A DNA stretch of 64,000 nt, from assembly GCA_963677885.1 (NCBI GenBank), contig OY782500.1:4960001-5024000 (forward strand), given 5' to 3'. This DNA is from UBA1351 sp963677885. GTDB lineage: Bacteria; Bacillota; Clostridia; Lachnospirales; Vallitaleaceae. This document shows, piece by piece, positions 52,910 through 60,312 of the stretch (the first letter of the stretch is position 1; every line of letters begins with the position of its first letter). The notes beneath the pieces were generated by a model. It was given only the letters and a program-made list of their open reading frames with translations. It was not told where the DNA came from and did not search any database. The translations under genes were made by a program, and so were the position numbers.

Positions 52910-53935
52910 ATGAATGTAAAAGAGTTTTACTTTGACTTGCCGGAAGACCTGATAGCACAGGTTCCTCTAGAGGATCGCTCTTCCTCCAGACTGATGGTTT
53001 TAAACCGCCAGGATGAGTCAATTTCACATAAAAGATTTACCGATTTACTGGATTATCTTGAAAAAGGGGACTGCTTGGTTCTCAATAACACAAGAGTTCT
53101 TCCAGCCAGGCTCATTGGAGCCAAAAAGGAAACCCATGGCAAGGTTGAGTTTCTTCTATTAAATAGGGAGGATAAAACCGATTGGGAAGTGATGGTTAAG
53201 CCGGGTAAAAAGGCCAAGCCAGGTGCTGTTATTGAATTTGGTGACGGTAAATTGACTGCCCAGGTGCTGGAAGTCATGCCGGGAGGTAACCGTAAGGTAC
53301 GTTTTGATTTTGAAGGTATTTTTGAGGAAGTACTGGATGAACTTGGAACCATGCCTCTGCCTCCATATATTACAGAAACACTGGAGGATCAGGAAAGGTA
53401 CCAGACCGTATATTCCAAACATAAGGGTTCTGCTGCAGCACCAACTGCAGGTCTTCACTTTACCAATGACTTACTGGAGAGAATTAAAGATAAGGGTATT
53501 CGAATTGCCTATGTGACCCTTCATGTTGGCCTTGGTACCTTTAGACCTGTAAAGGTTGATAATATACTGGAACATGAAATGCATTCAGAATACTGTTATA
53601 TTTTAGAAGAAGATGCTAAAACCATCAATGAGACAAGACAGGGCGGCGGCAAGGTTTTTGCCGTTGGGACAACAAGCCTTAGAACCCTGGAATCCCTTGC
53701 TCTTGATGATGGATCTATTGTGGCTAAAAGTATGTGGACAGATATTTTTATCTATCCTGGATATAGGTTTAAAGTTATAGATGGACTGATTACGAATTTT
53801 CATTTACCTGAGTCAACATTGATTATGCTGGTTTCGGCTCTTGCCGGTAAAGAATTCGTTCTAAAAGCCTATCAGGAGGCCATAGATGAGCGGTATCGGT
53901 TTTTCAGCTTTGGCGACGCAATGATCATACGATGA
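52910..53935 (+). CDS. queA: S-adenosylmethionine:tRNA ribosyltransferase-isomerase (queuosine)
   Basis: 341 residues. Transfers the ribosyl moiety of SAM to preQ1 in tRNA to make epoxyqueuosine. It opens FYFDLPEDLIAQVPLEDR, with the family stretches LVLNNTRVLPARL, GSAAAPTAGLHFT and THVGLGTF-like YVTLHVGLGTFRPVK. GAAAGGAG precedes the ATG. The usual partners tgt and yajC are not adjacent; lepB follows. Confidence 0.96.
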   Translation: MNVKEFYFDLPEDLIAQVPLEDRSSSRLMVLNRQDESISHKRFTDLLDYLEKGDCLVLNNTRVLPARLIGAKKETHGKVEFLLLNREDKTDWEVMVKPGKKAKPGAVIEFGDGKLTAQVLEVMPGGNRKVRFDFEGIFEEVLDELGTMPLPPYITETLEDQERYQTVYSKHKGSAAAPTAGLHFTNDLLERIKDKGIRIAYVTLHVGLGTFRPVKVDNILEHEMHSEYCYILEEDAKTINETRQGGGKVFAVGTTSLRTLESLALDDGSIVAKSMWTDIFIYPGYRFKVIDGLITNFHLPESTLIMLVSALAGKEFVLKAYQEAIDERYRFFSFGDAMIIR

Positions 53936-53945
53936 GAGGTGTATA

Positions 53946-54539
53946 ATGAAAAAGATTTTAGTGGAAGTATTGGATTACGTAAAAATAATTCTGGTAGCCT
54001 TGATTATAACCAACATATTGAATGTATTTGTTTTTGGTTTATCTCAAGTCCGCCAGTCATCGATGGAACCAACCCTAATCGAGAAAGATCAGTTAATCGT
54101 TGAAAAATTGACCTATGCCTTTGCCAATCCAAAAAGCGGAGATATTGTTGTCTTTATTGATGAACTGGAAGTGGATAATTCACTAAGCGGCAAGTTCAAA
54201 CGCTTATATGATGATATGTTTGCCAAGTTCAACAATAAAGAAGGCCATTTGCGTTTGGTCAAGCGGGTGATTGGTGTTCCCGGTGATGTGATTGATATTA
54301 AGGACGGCTACGTTTATGTCAATAATGAGAAACTTTCAGAACCCTATCTGGAGGTTCAAACCAGCGCCAAAGGACTGACCTATCCCTTAACCGTACCGGA
54401 AGATACCTATTTCTGTATGGGGGATAATCGAACCGTCAGCTATGACAGCCGTGACTTCGGTTGTGTACCTATTGAAAAAATAGAGGGTAAGGTCCTGATC
54501 CGTTTTTGGCCATTAAGTAAACTGGGAATTGTCAATTAA
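53946..54539 (+). CDS. lepB: signal peptidase I
   Basis: 197 residues, one N-terminal helix (IILVALIITNILNVFVFGL). The Ser/Lys dyad is Ser39 (QSSMEPTL) and Lys106 (RLVKRVIGVPGD); box E is MGDNRTVSYDSRDFG. It cleaves signal peptides of secreted proteins such as the SLH and VWA proteins in this window. Starts 10 bases after queA. Confidence 0.95.
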   Translation: MKKILVEVLDYVKIILVALIITNILNVFVFGLSQVRQSSMEPTLIEKDQLIVEKLTYAFANPKSGDIVVFIDELEVDNSLSGKFKRLYDDMFAKFNNKEGHLRLVKRVIGVPGDVIDIKDGYVYVNNEKLSEPYLEVQTSAKGLTYPLTVPEDTYFCMGDNRTVSYDSRDFGCVPIEKIEGKVLIRFWPLSKLGIVN

Positions 54540-54549
54540 GGAGTGCTGA

Positions 54550-55515
54550 ATGGATTTTCAAAAAAAACTTAGAAAACAAGGCATCATCATGCTGTCCATC
54601 AGTATTCTGTCAGCCATTCTTTTGTTTGTCCTATGGGGTAAATCTAAAATGGACCATCCCTGGGGGTGGTGGCTGCTGATTATTGGTTTGATTCCTTTTG
54701 TTGGACAGCAGGTAGGTACCTGGATTATCCTTTACCGATTCGCTGTGACCAGGAAAAGAATGAGTAACAAGCTGCATATGTTTAACAAGGTATCGGCGCT
54801 TATCACCCTTGTTATGTCAACGCTGATGGTGCTCATGGCCAAGTTGTATCATGTGCCTATTACAGATGGTTCTGAAATTTTTAAAGGATTATTGGTCCTT
54901 GTCCTTCTGGGACTTTATATTTTCTACCAGGAGAATAATACCAATAATTACCTAGTATTGGACATATATAAGAAATTCAGCCAAAGTAAAAAGGAGTACA
55001 ATCAAATGATTGGCTTCTTGACAGGATGGATGGGTGTTAACGTATTGTGGCTGACTTTGTTTGCCGGAATCTCCCTTAATTTCCTGACCTTTTTCTATAT
55101 TGTCTTGATTCTGGTTCAGAATGCATTGTCCTATACAACCTATGGACAGAGTAAGCAGTGGAACTTCACCTATGAGATTATTGGGGTAGGTCATTTGATT
55201 AGTCTTGGCTTTGCAGCCTCATCTATAGTCATCGTACTTGTTGGACTGGTTGTTGGTATCCTCTTATGTATAAGACAGTGGGTCAGCAATGAGTATTCCT
55301 TAGGAGCCAAACTGGTAGGTGTTCTCATATATCTTGGACTTGGCGTGACAATGGTTTTAAGCTCTTCTTTAGTCATGGAAGACTTCCTTCTTTTAGATGG
55401 CAGTTTAAGTGTAACAGAGATTATACCCTATGTATTTATACTCTTTTTAATAACCTTTAGTTTGACATTTGTAGTCAATGAACCTCGGTTTCTTAAGAAC
55501 TTAAGTACAAAATAA
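54550..55515 (+). CDS. unknown polytopic membrane protein, 321 aa
   Basis: About nine or ten hydrophobic helices with short loops (GIIMLSISILSAILLFVLWG, GWWLLIIGLIPFVGQQVGTW, and so on to SLTFVVNEPRF). No family recognised. It begins 10 bases after lepB behind AAGGAG, so it is the third gene of queA-lepB-x. Its function may be related to export or the envelope, but nothing in the sequence proves it. Confidence 0.65.
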   Translation: MDFQKKLRKQGIIMLSISILSAILLFVLWGKSKMDHPWGWWLLIIGLIPFVGQQVGTWIILYRFAVTRKRMSNKLHMFNKVSALITLVMSTLMVLMAKLYHVPITDGSEIFKGLLVLVLLGLYIFYQENNTNNYLVLDIYKKFSQSKKEYNQMIGFLTGWMGVNVLWLTLFAGISLNFLTFFYIVLILVQNALSYTTYGQSKQWNFTYEIIGVGHLISLGFAASSIVIVLVGLVVGILLCIRQWVSNEYSLGAKLVGVLIYLGLGVTMVLSSSLVMEDFLLLDGSLSVTEIIPYVFILFLITFSLTFVVNEPRFLKNLSTK

Positions 55516-55528
55516 ATTTAATATTCAA

Positions 55529-55851
55529 TGACTAAGCTAAACGATCGCGCCATTATGGTGAGGAAAGTCCGAGCTCCGCAGGGCAGGGTGCCAGATAACG
55601 TCTGGTGGAGGCGACTCTAAGGAAAGTGCAACAGAAATAAACCGCCGCAAGGTAAGGATGGAAAGGTGAGGTAAGAGCTCACCGCCTCTTTGGTAACAAA
55701 GGGGGCATATGTAAACCCCACTCGGAGCAAGACAGTATGGAACATTGAGGTTGCCCGCTTCGTTCCAGGTTTGTCGCTTGAACTTACTGGTGACAGTAAG
55801 GCTAGATAGATGATCGTTCACGACAGAACTCGGCTTATCGGCTTAGTCATT
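55529..55851 (+). ncRNA. rnpB: RNase P RNA (class A)
   Basis: The ribozyme that trims tRNA 5' ends. Universal blocks are present: GAGGAAAGTCCGAGCTCC near the 5' end, CAACAGAAATAAACCGCC in the middle, GTAAGAGCTCACCGCC, and the 3' block ACAGAACTCGGCTTA. The ends (ACTAAGC and GCTTAGT) pair to close the molecule. Ends are approximate. Confidence 0.96.
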
Positions 55852-55863
55852 ACTTATGATATT

Positions 55864-55893
55864 AAGGCCTAATCCAAATGGATTAGGCCTTTT
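55864..55893 (+). terminator. intrinsic terminator after rnpB
   Basis: AAGGCCTAATCC/GGATTAGGCCTT with an AAAT loop and T4. Confidence 0.9.
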
Positions 55894-55929
55894 GTTAAGA
55901 GATGTTAACAAGAGTTCACATAATGTTCA

Positions 55930-55958
55930 TTGAAATATGAAGGTAAAAGTTATATACT
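55930..55958 (+). promoter_or_regulatory. promoter of the riboswitch transcript
   Basis: TTGAAA (55930-55935), 17 bp, TATACT (55953-55958), placing the start of transcription just ahead of the aptamer. Confidence 0.75.
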
Positions 55959-55965
55959 AGATACA

Positions 55966-56051
55966 CATCCGATAATGGCAAACTACTTGAAAAGGTAGGA
56001 CGCAAAACTATAGGGCCTTACTCTAAGGAGATGGCAGCCAGTTACCGAAGA
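55966..56051 (+). promoter_or_regulatory. cyclic-di-GMP-I (GEMM) riboswitch aptamer
   Basis: The sequence keeps the GEMM-I core in order: GGCAAACTACTTGAAAAGGT, GGACGCAAA, ATGGCAGCC and GTTACC. An intrinsic terminator (next entry) lies 23 bases later and the gene starts after it, so it regulates transcription. Whether it is ON or OFF by c-di-GMP is not clear by eye. Confidence 0.93.
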
Positions 56052-56073
56052 GAATTTCATAATCTCTCTTCAC

Positions 56074-56100
56074 GCGCTTAGGATGAATAGCGCTTTTTTT
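56074..56100 (+). terminator. riboswitch expression platform terminator
   Basis: GCGCT/AGCGC stem followed by T7. A competing AGAGA/TCTCT hairpin (about 56050-56070) lies between aptamer and terminator. Confidence 0.82.
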
Positions 56101-56128
56101 GTGCATACAAAATTTGAAGGAGGTTCGT

Positions 56129-56956
56129 ATGAAGAATCTAATGAAGAAACTATTAACTATGGCTTTGGCACTCAGTGTGCTTTTAGCGTATCAGGTACCT
56201 GCTTTTGCAGAAGAAGTACCAAGTGAAGAACCTGTTGTTGAGGAACCTGTTGTTGAGGAACCGGTAGTAGAGGACCCTGTAGTAGAAGAACCAGCTCCAG
56301 AGGAACCTGCAGTAGAAGAGCCCGCTGTAGAGGAACCAGCTCCAGAAGACCCAACGACAGAAGAACCAGAGGAAGAAGCTCCAGCATTTAGTGCAGTTGT
56401 GACCTTGACTGTTGACTCAGAAGTTAATTTTATTTTAAATGAAGACGGCAGTGTTGCAGGTGTTGAAGGATCAGACCCTGAGTTGGTTGCTGCATTAGCT
56501 GAAAATGAAGGCAGCCTTGCTGACCTTATTGACTATGTTTTAGGTTTGTATGAAGAAGACGTTGAGTACGATTTGACCTTGGTTACAACAGATGAAGAAT
56601 TTGCAGCATCTATTACAGAGCCATTAGCTGATCTTCTTGGTGATGAGGAAGTTGAAGTGGAACTTGGCCTTCAACCTGAAAGAATTGCTCAAAGATTTGC
56701 TTTAGCTAAAGAATATGGCATAACAGCCGGTAAGATGAGACTTTTAGAAAAACTTGGTTTTTCAAGTGAAGAAGAAGTAGACCTTAGTGAGTGGGCTGAA
56801 AAAGATGTAAAAGTCATTATGGAACAGATCAAAGCCAACAAAAAATCCTATGAAGATGAAGTTGAAACCGAAGATGAAATCGTTCTTGAAAAGGCCAGCG
56901 TAAAAAAAGTTTCCAAATCAAAAGGCCAAGGAAGATCAAAGGCTAAGAATAAATAA
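56129..56956 (+). CDS. secreted acidic repeat protein with RsgI-like middle domain, c-di-GMP controlled
   Basis: 275 residues from ATG 56129 (GAAGGAGG upstream). Signal peptide (LLTMALALSVLLAYQVPAFAEE), then an acidic Pro/Glu/Val repeat of about 60 residues (EEPVVEEP, EEPAVEEPAP). The next segment (AVVTLTVDSEVNFILNEDGSVAGVEG... ADLIDYVLGL... EYGITAGKMRLLEKLG) resembles the middle and end of RsgI anti-sigma factors, which sense polysaccharide. The RsgI cytoplasmic anti-sigma part and transmembrane helix are absent. The C-terminus is basic (KKVSKSKGQGRSKAKNK). A cell-surface matrix or adhesion role is inferred from the riboswitch. Confidence 0.75.
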   Translation: MKNLMKKLLTMALALSVLLAYQVPAFAEEVPSEEPVVEEPVVEEPVVEDPVVEEPAPEEPAVEEPAVEEPAPEDPTTEEPEEEAPAFSAVVTLTVDSEVNFILNEDGSVAGVEGSDPELVAALAENEGSLADLIDYVLGLYEEDVEYDLTLVTTDEEFAASITEPLADLLGDEEVEVELGLQPERIAQRFALAKEYGITAGKMRLLEKLGFSSEEEVDLSEWAEKDVKVIMEQIKANKKSYEDEVETEDEIVLEKASVKKVSKSKGQGRSKAKNK

Positions 56957-56984
56957 TAAAAAAGTAATAAAAAGGACATGTCAA

Positions 56985-57091
56985 TGATGTGATCCCAATA
57001 AGTTAGACTTTTATAGCGTAGCAGTTTTGACTGTTACGCTATTTCTATGAGCTAAGACCTTAAGTTTGTATTCTATAGGACTCATACATCG
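56985..57091 (-). mobile_element. remnant of an IS3-family insertion sequence (one end)
   Basis: The sequence TGATGTGATCCCAATAAG at 56985 resembles the terminal inverted repeat of IS3/IS150-type elements (ending in ...AAGTTAGACTTTT). Next to it on the minus strand lie the last codons of an OrfB-type transposase. Only about 107 bp remain and no second end is visible. Confidence 0.6.
57011..57091 (-). pseudogene. C-terminal fragment of an IS3-family transposase (OrfB)
   Basis: 26 codons plus a stop: the translation contains MSPIEYKLKVLA, matching the typical end of IS150-like transposases (GMSPVQYR...). A hairpin (57013-57044, TAGCGTA-containing) overlaps the stop, as in intact elements. It is a scar and non-functional. 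Confidence 0.6.
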
Positions 57092-57151
57092 TATATTATA
57101 GTCAGCACCACCTGACGTCAGGGAAGTGTTTTTACTTACATGTGTTAAGCA

Positions 57152-57222
57152 GAAATATAGAAGCAGCCTCTCTGTCCGGCTTCACGAAGTGCGCAAGGAC
57201 AGAGAGGCTGCTTCTATATTTC
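57152..57222 (+). repeat. 71-bp hairpin element, copy B
   Basis: Two 26-base arms pair perfectly (57152-57177 with 57197-57222) around the 19-nt loop GGCTTCACGAAGTGCGCAA. Ends GAAATAT/ATATTTC and the flanks (TTAAGCA, AACTC) match copy A at 50171-50241. Of the 26 stem positions 8 differ from copy A, and B keeps all pairs. It lies between convergent genes. There is no T-tract, so it is unlike a usual terminator. The rest of the 57.0-57.25 kb gap is the IS scar and a TGACGTCA palindrome. Confidence 0.85.
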
Positions 57223-57254
57223 AACTCTTAATACATAAAACCAAAAACCACTAC

Positions 57255-57788
57255 CTAATCATGTTTTTGATCCTGAAAGCCATGACGGATAACATGATAC
57301 TCACCGGTGGCGATGTTAACATCAAAAATATCAAAATTGTTCTTTACGTCCCAACCATCATAATGGATAGCCAGATTAATGGTGGCTGAGCCTTCCTCGC
57401 CACTGATAATTCGGTGAAAGACGCCTCTTGGCCATACCAGCATTGCGCCACCCTGAGCAACCTTTTCACCGTTCATATAAACATCATTAGGGGTGACGAC
57501 AAACCGCTCAATCTTACCGTGTTCTGGAGTGTAGATATCTACTTCCCGCTGGCCGTAGAGGACAACCAGGTTGTCATCTTGAAATTCATGCATATACCAG
57601 GGGCGTACAGTCTGGCCGATCGGTCCCGGTGAGACAGCGCTGGATTCATGGATGACCCGGTCAATGGAGTCGGCTGAACGAATAATGGATTCCGGAAGAA
57701 TGTTAAAGGTAACACCAGGTGTTTTGCGGAAATCTTCAAACTGAATAATCTTATAAAGGTTCTCAACTTCTTTCACAACTTGATACAT
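57255..57788 (-). CDS. cupin-fold protein
   Basis: 177 residues, soluble. Beta-rich with a cupin-like double segment: WYMHEFQDDNLVVLYGQREVDIYTP and then MLVWPRGVFHRIISGEEGSATINLAIHYDGWD. Metal ligands are not certain (His in YMHEF and VFHRI). Enzymatic role unknown. AAAGGAG precedes the ATG. Confidence 0.7.
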   Translation of the reverse strand: MYQVVKEVENLYKIIQFEDFRKTPGVTFNILPESIIRSADSIDRVIHESSAVSPGPIGQTVRPWYMHEFQDDNLVVLYGQREVDIYTPEHGKIERFVVTPNDVYMNGEKVAQGGAMLVWPRGVFHRIISGEEGSATINLAIHYDGWDVKNNFDIFDVNIATGEYHVIRHGFQDQKHD

Positions 57789-57861
57789 AGGATGCTCCTT
57801 TCAAAAAAACAGTCTGTTATACTTTAATTATAACAGACTCTTCCAATAAGACCATATGTGA

Positions 57862-58143
57862 TTAGTGTTTATTAAGAACTCTTGAAAGTTCCCATTTACA
57901 GGTGTCAGGAGTAAAGCGGAAAGCGACATCATAATCCTGGTTGTTAATCGTGATGACCGAATAGTAAAAAAAGGTCTTAATACCGGAGTGGCGCTGCTGT
58001 TCTACTTTATCTGTAGATTTAATGACATAGACCATATCTGACCCGTCTTTGTGTTTAATCTTAAATTTCAGTGGCTTGATTTGGCCACAATCCATGGTGT
58101 GGCAAACCATGGAAATAGGTATGTTTCTGCCTGCATTTTTCAT
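57862..58143 (-). CDS. unknown 93-aa protein under SOS (LexA) control
   Basis: A small soluble protein with mixed alpha/beta character (MVYVIKSTDKVEQQRHSGIKTFFYYSVITINNQDYDVAFRF) and two cysteines near the N-terminus (MVCHTMDCG). I do not recognise a family. A perfect LexA box fills the spacer of its promoter (58161-58189), so the gene should be induced by DNA damage. Ribosome binding site is GAGGTG. Confidence 0.65.
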   Translation of the reverse strand: MKNAGRNIPISMVCHTMDCGQIKPLKFKIKHKDGSDMVYVIKSTDKVEQQRHSGIKTFFYYSVITINNQDYDVAFRFTPDTCKWELSRVLNKH

Positions 58144-58160
58144 CTTATCACCTCAAGATT

Positions 58161-58189
58161 ATTATACGAACATTTGTTCGGTGTGTCAA
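58161..58189 (-). promoter_or_regulatory. promoter with LexA/DinR box in the spacer
   Basis: On the minus strand TTGACA (58189-58184), exactly 17 bp, TATAAT (58166-58161). The spacer contains CGAACAAATGTTCG (58167-58180), the Firmicute SOS box CGAAC-N4-GTTCG without mismatch. Confidence 0.88.
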
Positions 58190-58209
58190 TCTCAAGTCGT
58201 TACGAAAAG

Positions 58210-60042
58210 TTATAGATTTTTTAGATAAAGCTTGTAGTCATCTGTATTGGAGGTGGTTCCATACATTTCCTTAATCAGGTTTTCTCTAAGAATCTCAATT
58301 TCATTCTGATTGAGTTGGAGCTTTAAATCTATATTCAGGTGGTTGATGATGAGGTCCATGGAACGCAGAACCAGTTGGTCTTCAGGATTGTAAGGGAGTA
58401 AATGGTCTGCCAAGATCAGCAAAAGTTTTTTGTTGGCATCAAGGTCCTGTTTCTTGTTCATAATAAGTCCGCTGTGATGTAGTTCCAGAAAACGAACCAG
58501 GGCGTGGAATCGAAATGCCCGGTGCGGGGTTTCGTAGGCAGCTATGTAGTAGTGCTCATAGGCATTTTGCAAATCGCTGGGCTCGAATTTTTCTATGATA
58601 CTTGCATAGGTGTAGTGGCATTCGGTACAAAAATAATTGGAATAATATTCACTGGTACCTATGATCTGTTTTCTAAGCCTGTAATATTCCTCTTGGACTC
58701 TAAAGTCTTGGCCAGTGGACCTGTAATAAGTATCATAGCGTTTATACTGGTGTTCGTATATGGTCAGTGCTGAACCTGCTGCATAAAAATAATCATGGTC
58801 CTCATAACCGGGCGTGAAGTAGTGATGGAGTATATGATTTTCACAGGCTTCAATGGTTTTCAGACACTTATAGTGGTCTTCCGGTGTAGACGGATTGGGG
58901 TTAAAGTTGTCAATATCATATTTTTCCATCATATCCAGGAAAAAGGGTTCATCTTTGACGCTGTGATAGATTTCAGAGATACCTGATGCAGAGTCATGTT
59001 TAAAGCAGTCTTCAAAACCTTCATAGCCATCAATGCGACAGAGTCTGAATACAAGTCCCCGATGATAAAGGATACCTAAATTGTTAAGACTAAGAGGCAT
59101 ACCTGAATCTAAAGCTCTTTTGTAATACTCTTTGGATATCATGGCGTTTTTAATGTTGGACTGGTGTCTGGAGTGGTTTGTCATCTGTCCCATGGTCCAG
59201 AGGGCCGGTCCAAAGCCGGTATTGGCGGCAGCGTTAAAATAATTCAAGGACTTAATCGGATATTTTTTGGCATAATGGGTTCCGTAATAAAGATTATTGG
59301 CCACCTCGCAGTAGATAAGGGGGTTAACGTCAATGTTGGTCTCAATATAGGTATGTAGAGCGATAGCTCCCAACTGACCGCTGATGCCGTATGACGTAAC
59401 AATATCCATATAGTCTTGGATATGGGCCGGTTTTACATGAAGGGTCTTTAGATATTCCATGAGCTGCTGCCAGGACATATCCTCACTGTCTCCATGAGAA
59501 AGTGGGCTGTCAAACTGCTCGTATTCCTTGACGACCTTAATGATGGGATCAAATTCTTCTATATGGAAGGCCCAAAGGATTAGCATAGTAAGGGTTTTCT
59601 CAGGGGCATGTTCCATATGTTCCAAAATATATTGCTTGATGAAGATGTGTTCGCGTTTGGATAATTCTTCATCATCCTGAATAATATCATCGATCATTTG
59701 TTGGAATTTTTCTTTATCGTAATTACGCATAAAGAAAGAAGAGGAATGAATCATCTCTTTATAGAAATCAATATCAAAGGCCGCTAGAAAACGATCGCGA
59801 AAGCGGCCTTCGTTGCGCTTGGGATCCGTAATACGGTTAAAAATATTGGAAAGTCTGCTGGAATTATTGTTGCGAACCTGAATGATGAAACGGTTTTCTT
59901 CCTGGCGTAAAAATTCCAGAGGAAAAAAAGCCATAATAAAGGCCCGTTGGTTGGTTTGTTCATTGCTTAAAAAATGTTTGTAGGAGGAATCAAAGACACC
60001 ACCAAATAGGTAATTCTTAAGATTTGTTAGTTTAGTATGCAT
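58210..60042 (-). CDS. Sel1/TPR-like repeat protein, 610 aa
   Basis: A soluble, helix-rich protein. Between about residues 230 and 320 the pattern SLNYFNAAANTGFGPALWTMGQM and YYKRALDSGMPLSLNNLGILYHRGL is typical of Sel1-like repeats. Other regions are unassigned; the N-terminus is basic and starts THTKLTNLKNYLFGG-like. Scaffold or regulatory role likely. Its neighbours give no clear context. Confidence 0.7.
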   Translation of the reverse strand: MHTKLTNLKNYLFGGVFDSSYKHFLSNEQTNQRAFIMAFFPLEFLRQEENRFIIQVRNNNSSRLSNIFNRITDPKRNEGRFRDRFLAAFDIDFYKEMIHSSSFFMRNYDKEKFQQMIDDIIQDDEELSKREHIFIKQYILEHMEHAPEKTLTMLILWAFHIEEFDPIIKVVKEYEQFDSPLSHGDSEDMSWQQLMEYLKTLHVKPAHIQDYMDIVTSYGISGQLGAIALHTYIETNIDVNPLIYCEVANNLYYGTHYAKKYPIKSLNYFNAAANTGFGPALWTMGQMTNHSRHQSNIKNAMISKEYYKRALDSGMPLSLNNLGILYHRGLVFRLCRIDGYEGFEDCFKHDSASGISEIYHSVKDEPFFLDMMEKYDIDNFNPNPSTPEDHYKCLKTIEACENHILHHYFTPGYEDHDYFYAAGSALTIYEHQYKRYDTYYRSTGQDFRVQEEYYRLRKQIIGTSEYYSNYFCTECHYTYASIIEKFEPSDLQNAYEHYYIAAYETPHRAFRFHALVRFLELHHSGLIMNKKQDLDANKKLLLILADHLLPYNPEDQLVLRSMDLIINHLNIDLKLQLNQNEIEILRENLIKEMYGTTSNTDDYKLYLKNL

Positions 60043-60248
60043 AAATCCACCTCAGTTTATGATATATTTAGTATTATAACAGAAAATAAGAGGAATTTTA
60101 GAGTTTTTTTGTTGAGTCTAAGATAGTCTAAGAGTTACAATGGTTATTGTAAGAGTCGAAAGATTCTTAAGGGGACTGATGTCACGAAGAGAGTGCTATG
60201 TAATAGATATGTGGGAGTATAATTATTGAATAGAATTCAGTCCATAAT

Positions 60249-60280
60249 AAAAACGACAGTTAAGAGCTGCCGTTTTTTTA
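60249..60280. terminator. bidirectional terminator after the oligopeptide-binding protein gene
   Basis: AACGaCAG/CTGcCGTT hairpin with T-tracts on both sides; it serves the minus-strand gene ending at 60313. The 60043-60312 gap shows nothing else. Confidence 0.7.
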
Positions 60281-60312
60281 TTGGATATTTAGGTGTTCAT
60301 AGGTGATGTTCT

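Noticed and set aside
56215..56390. Direct repeats that could be read as a CRISPR or satellite array
   Set aside because: The repeats are in frame and encode the EEPVVEEP acidic repeat of the secreted protein.
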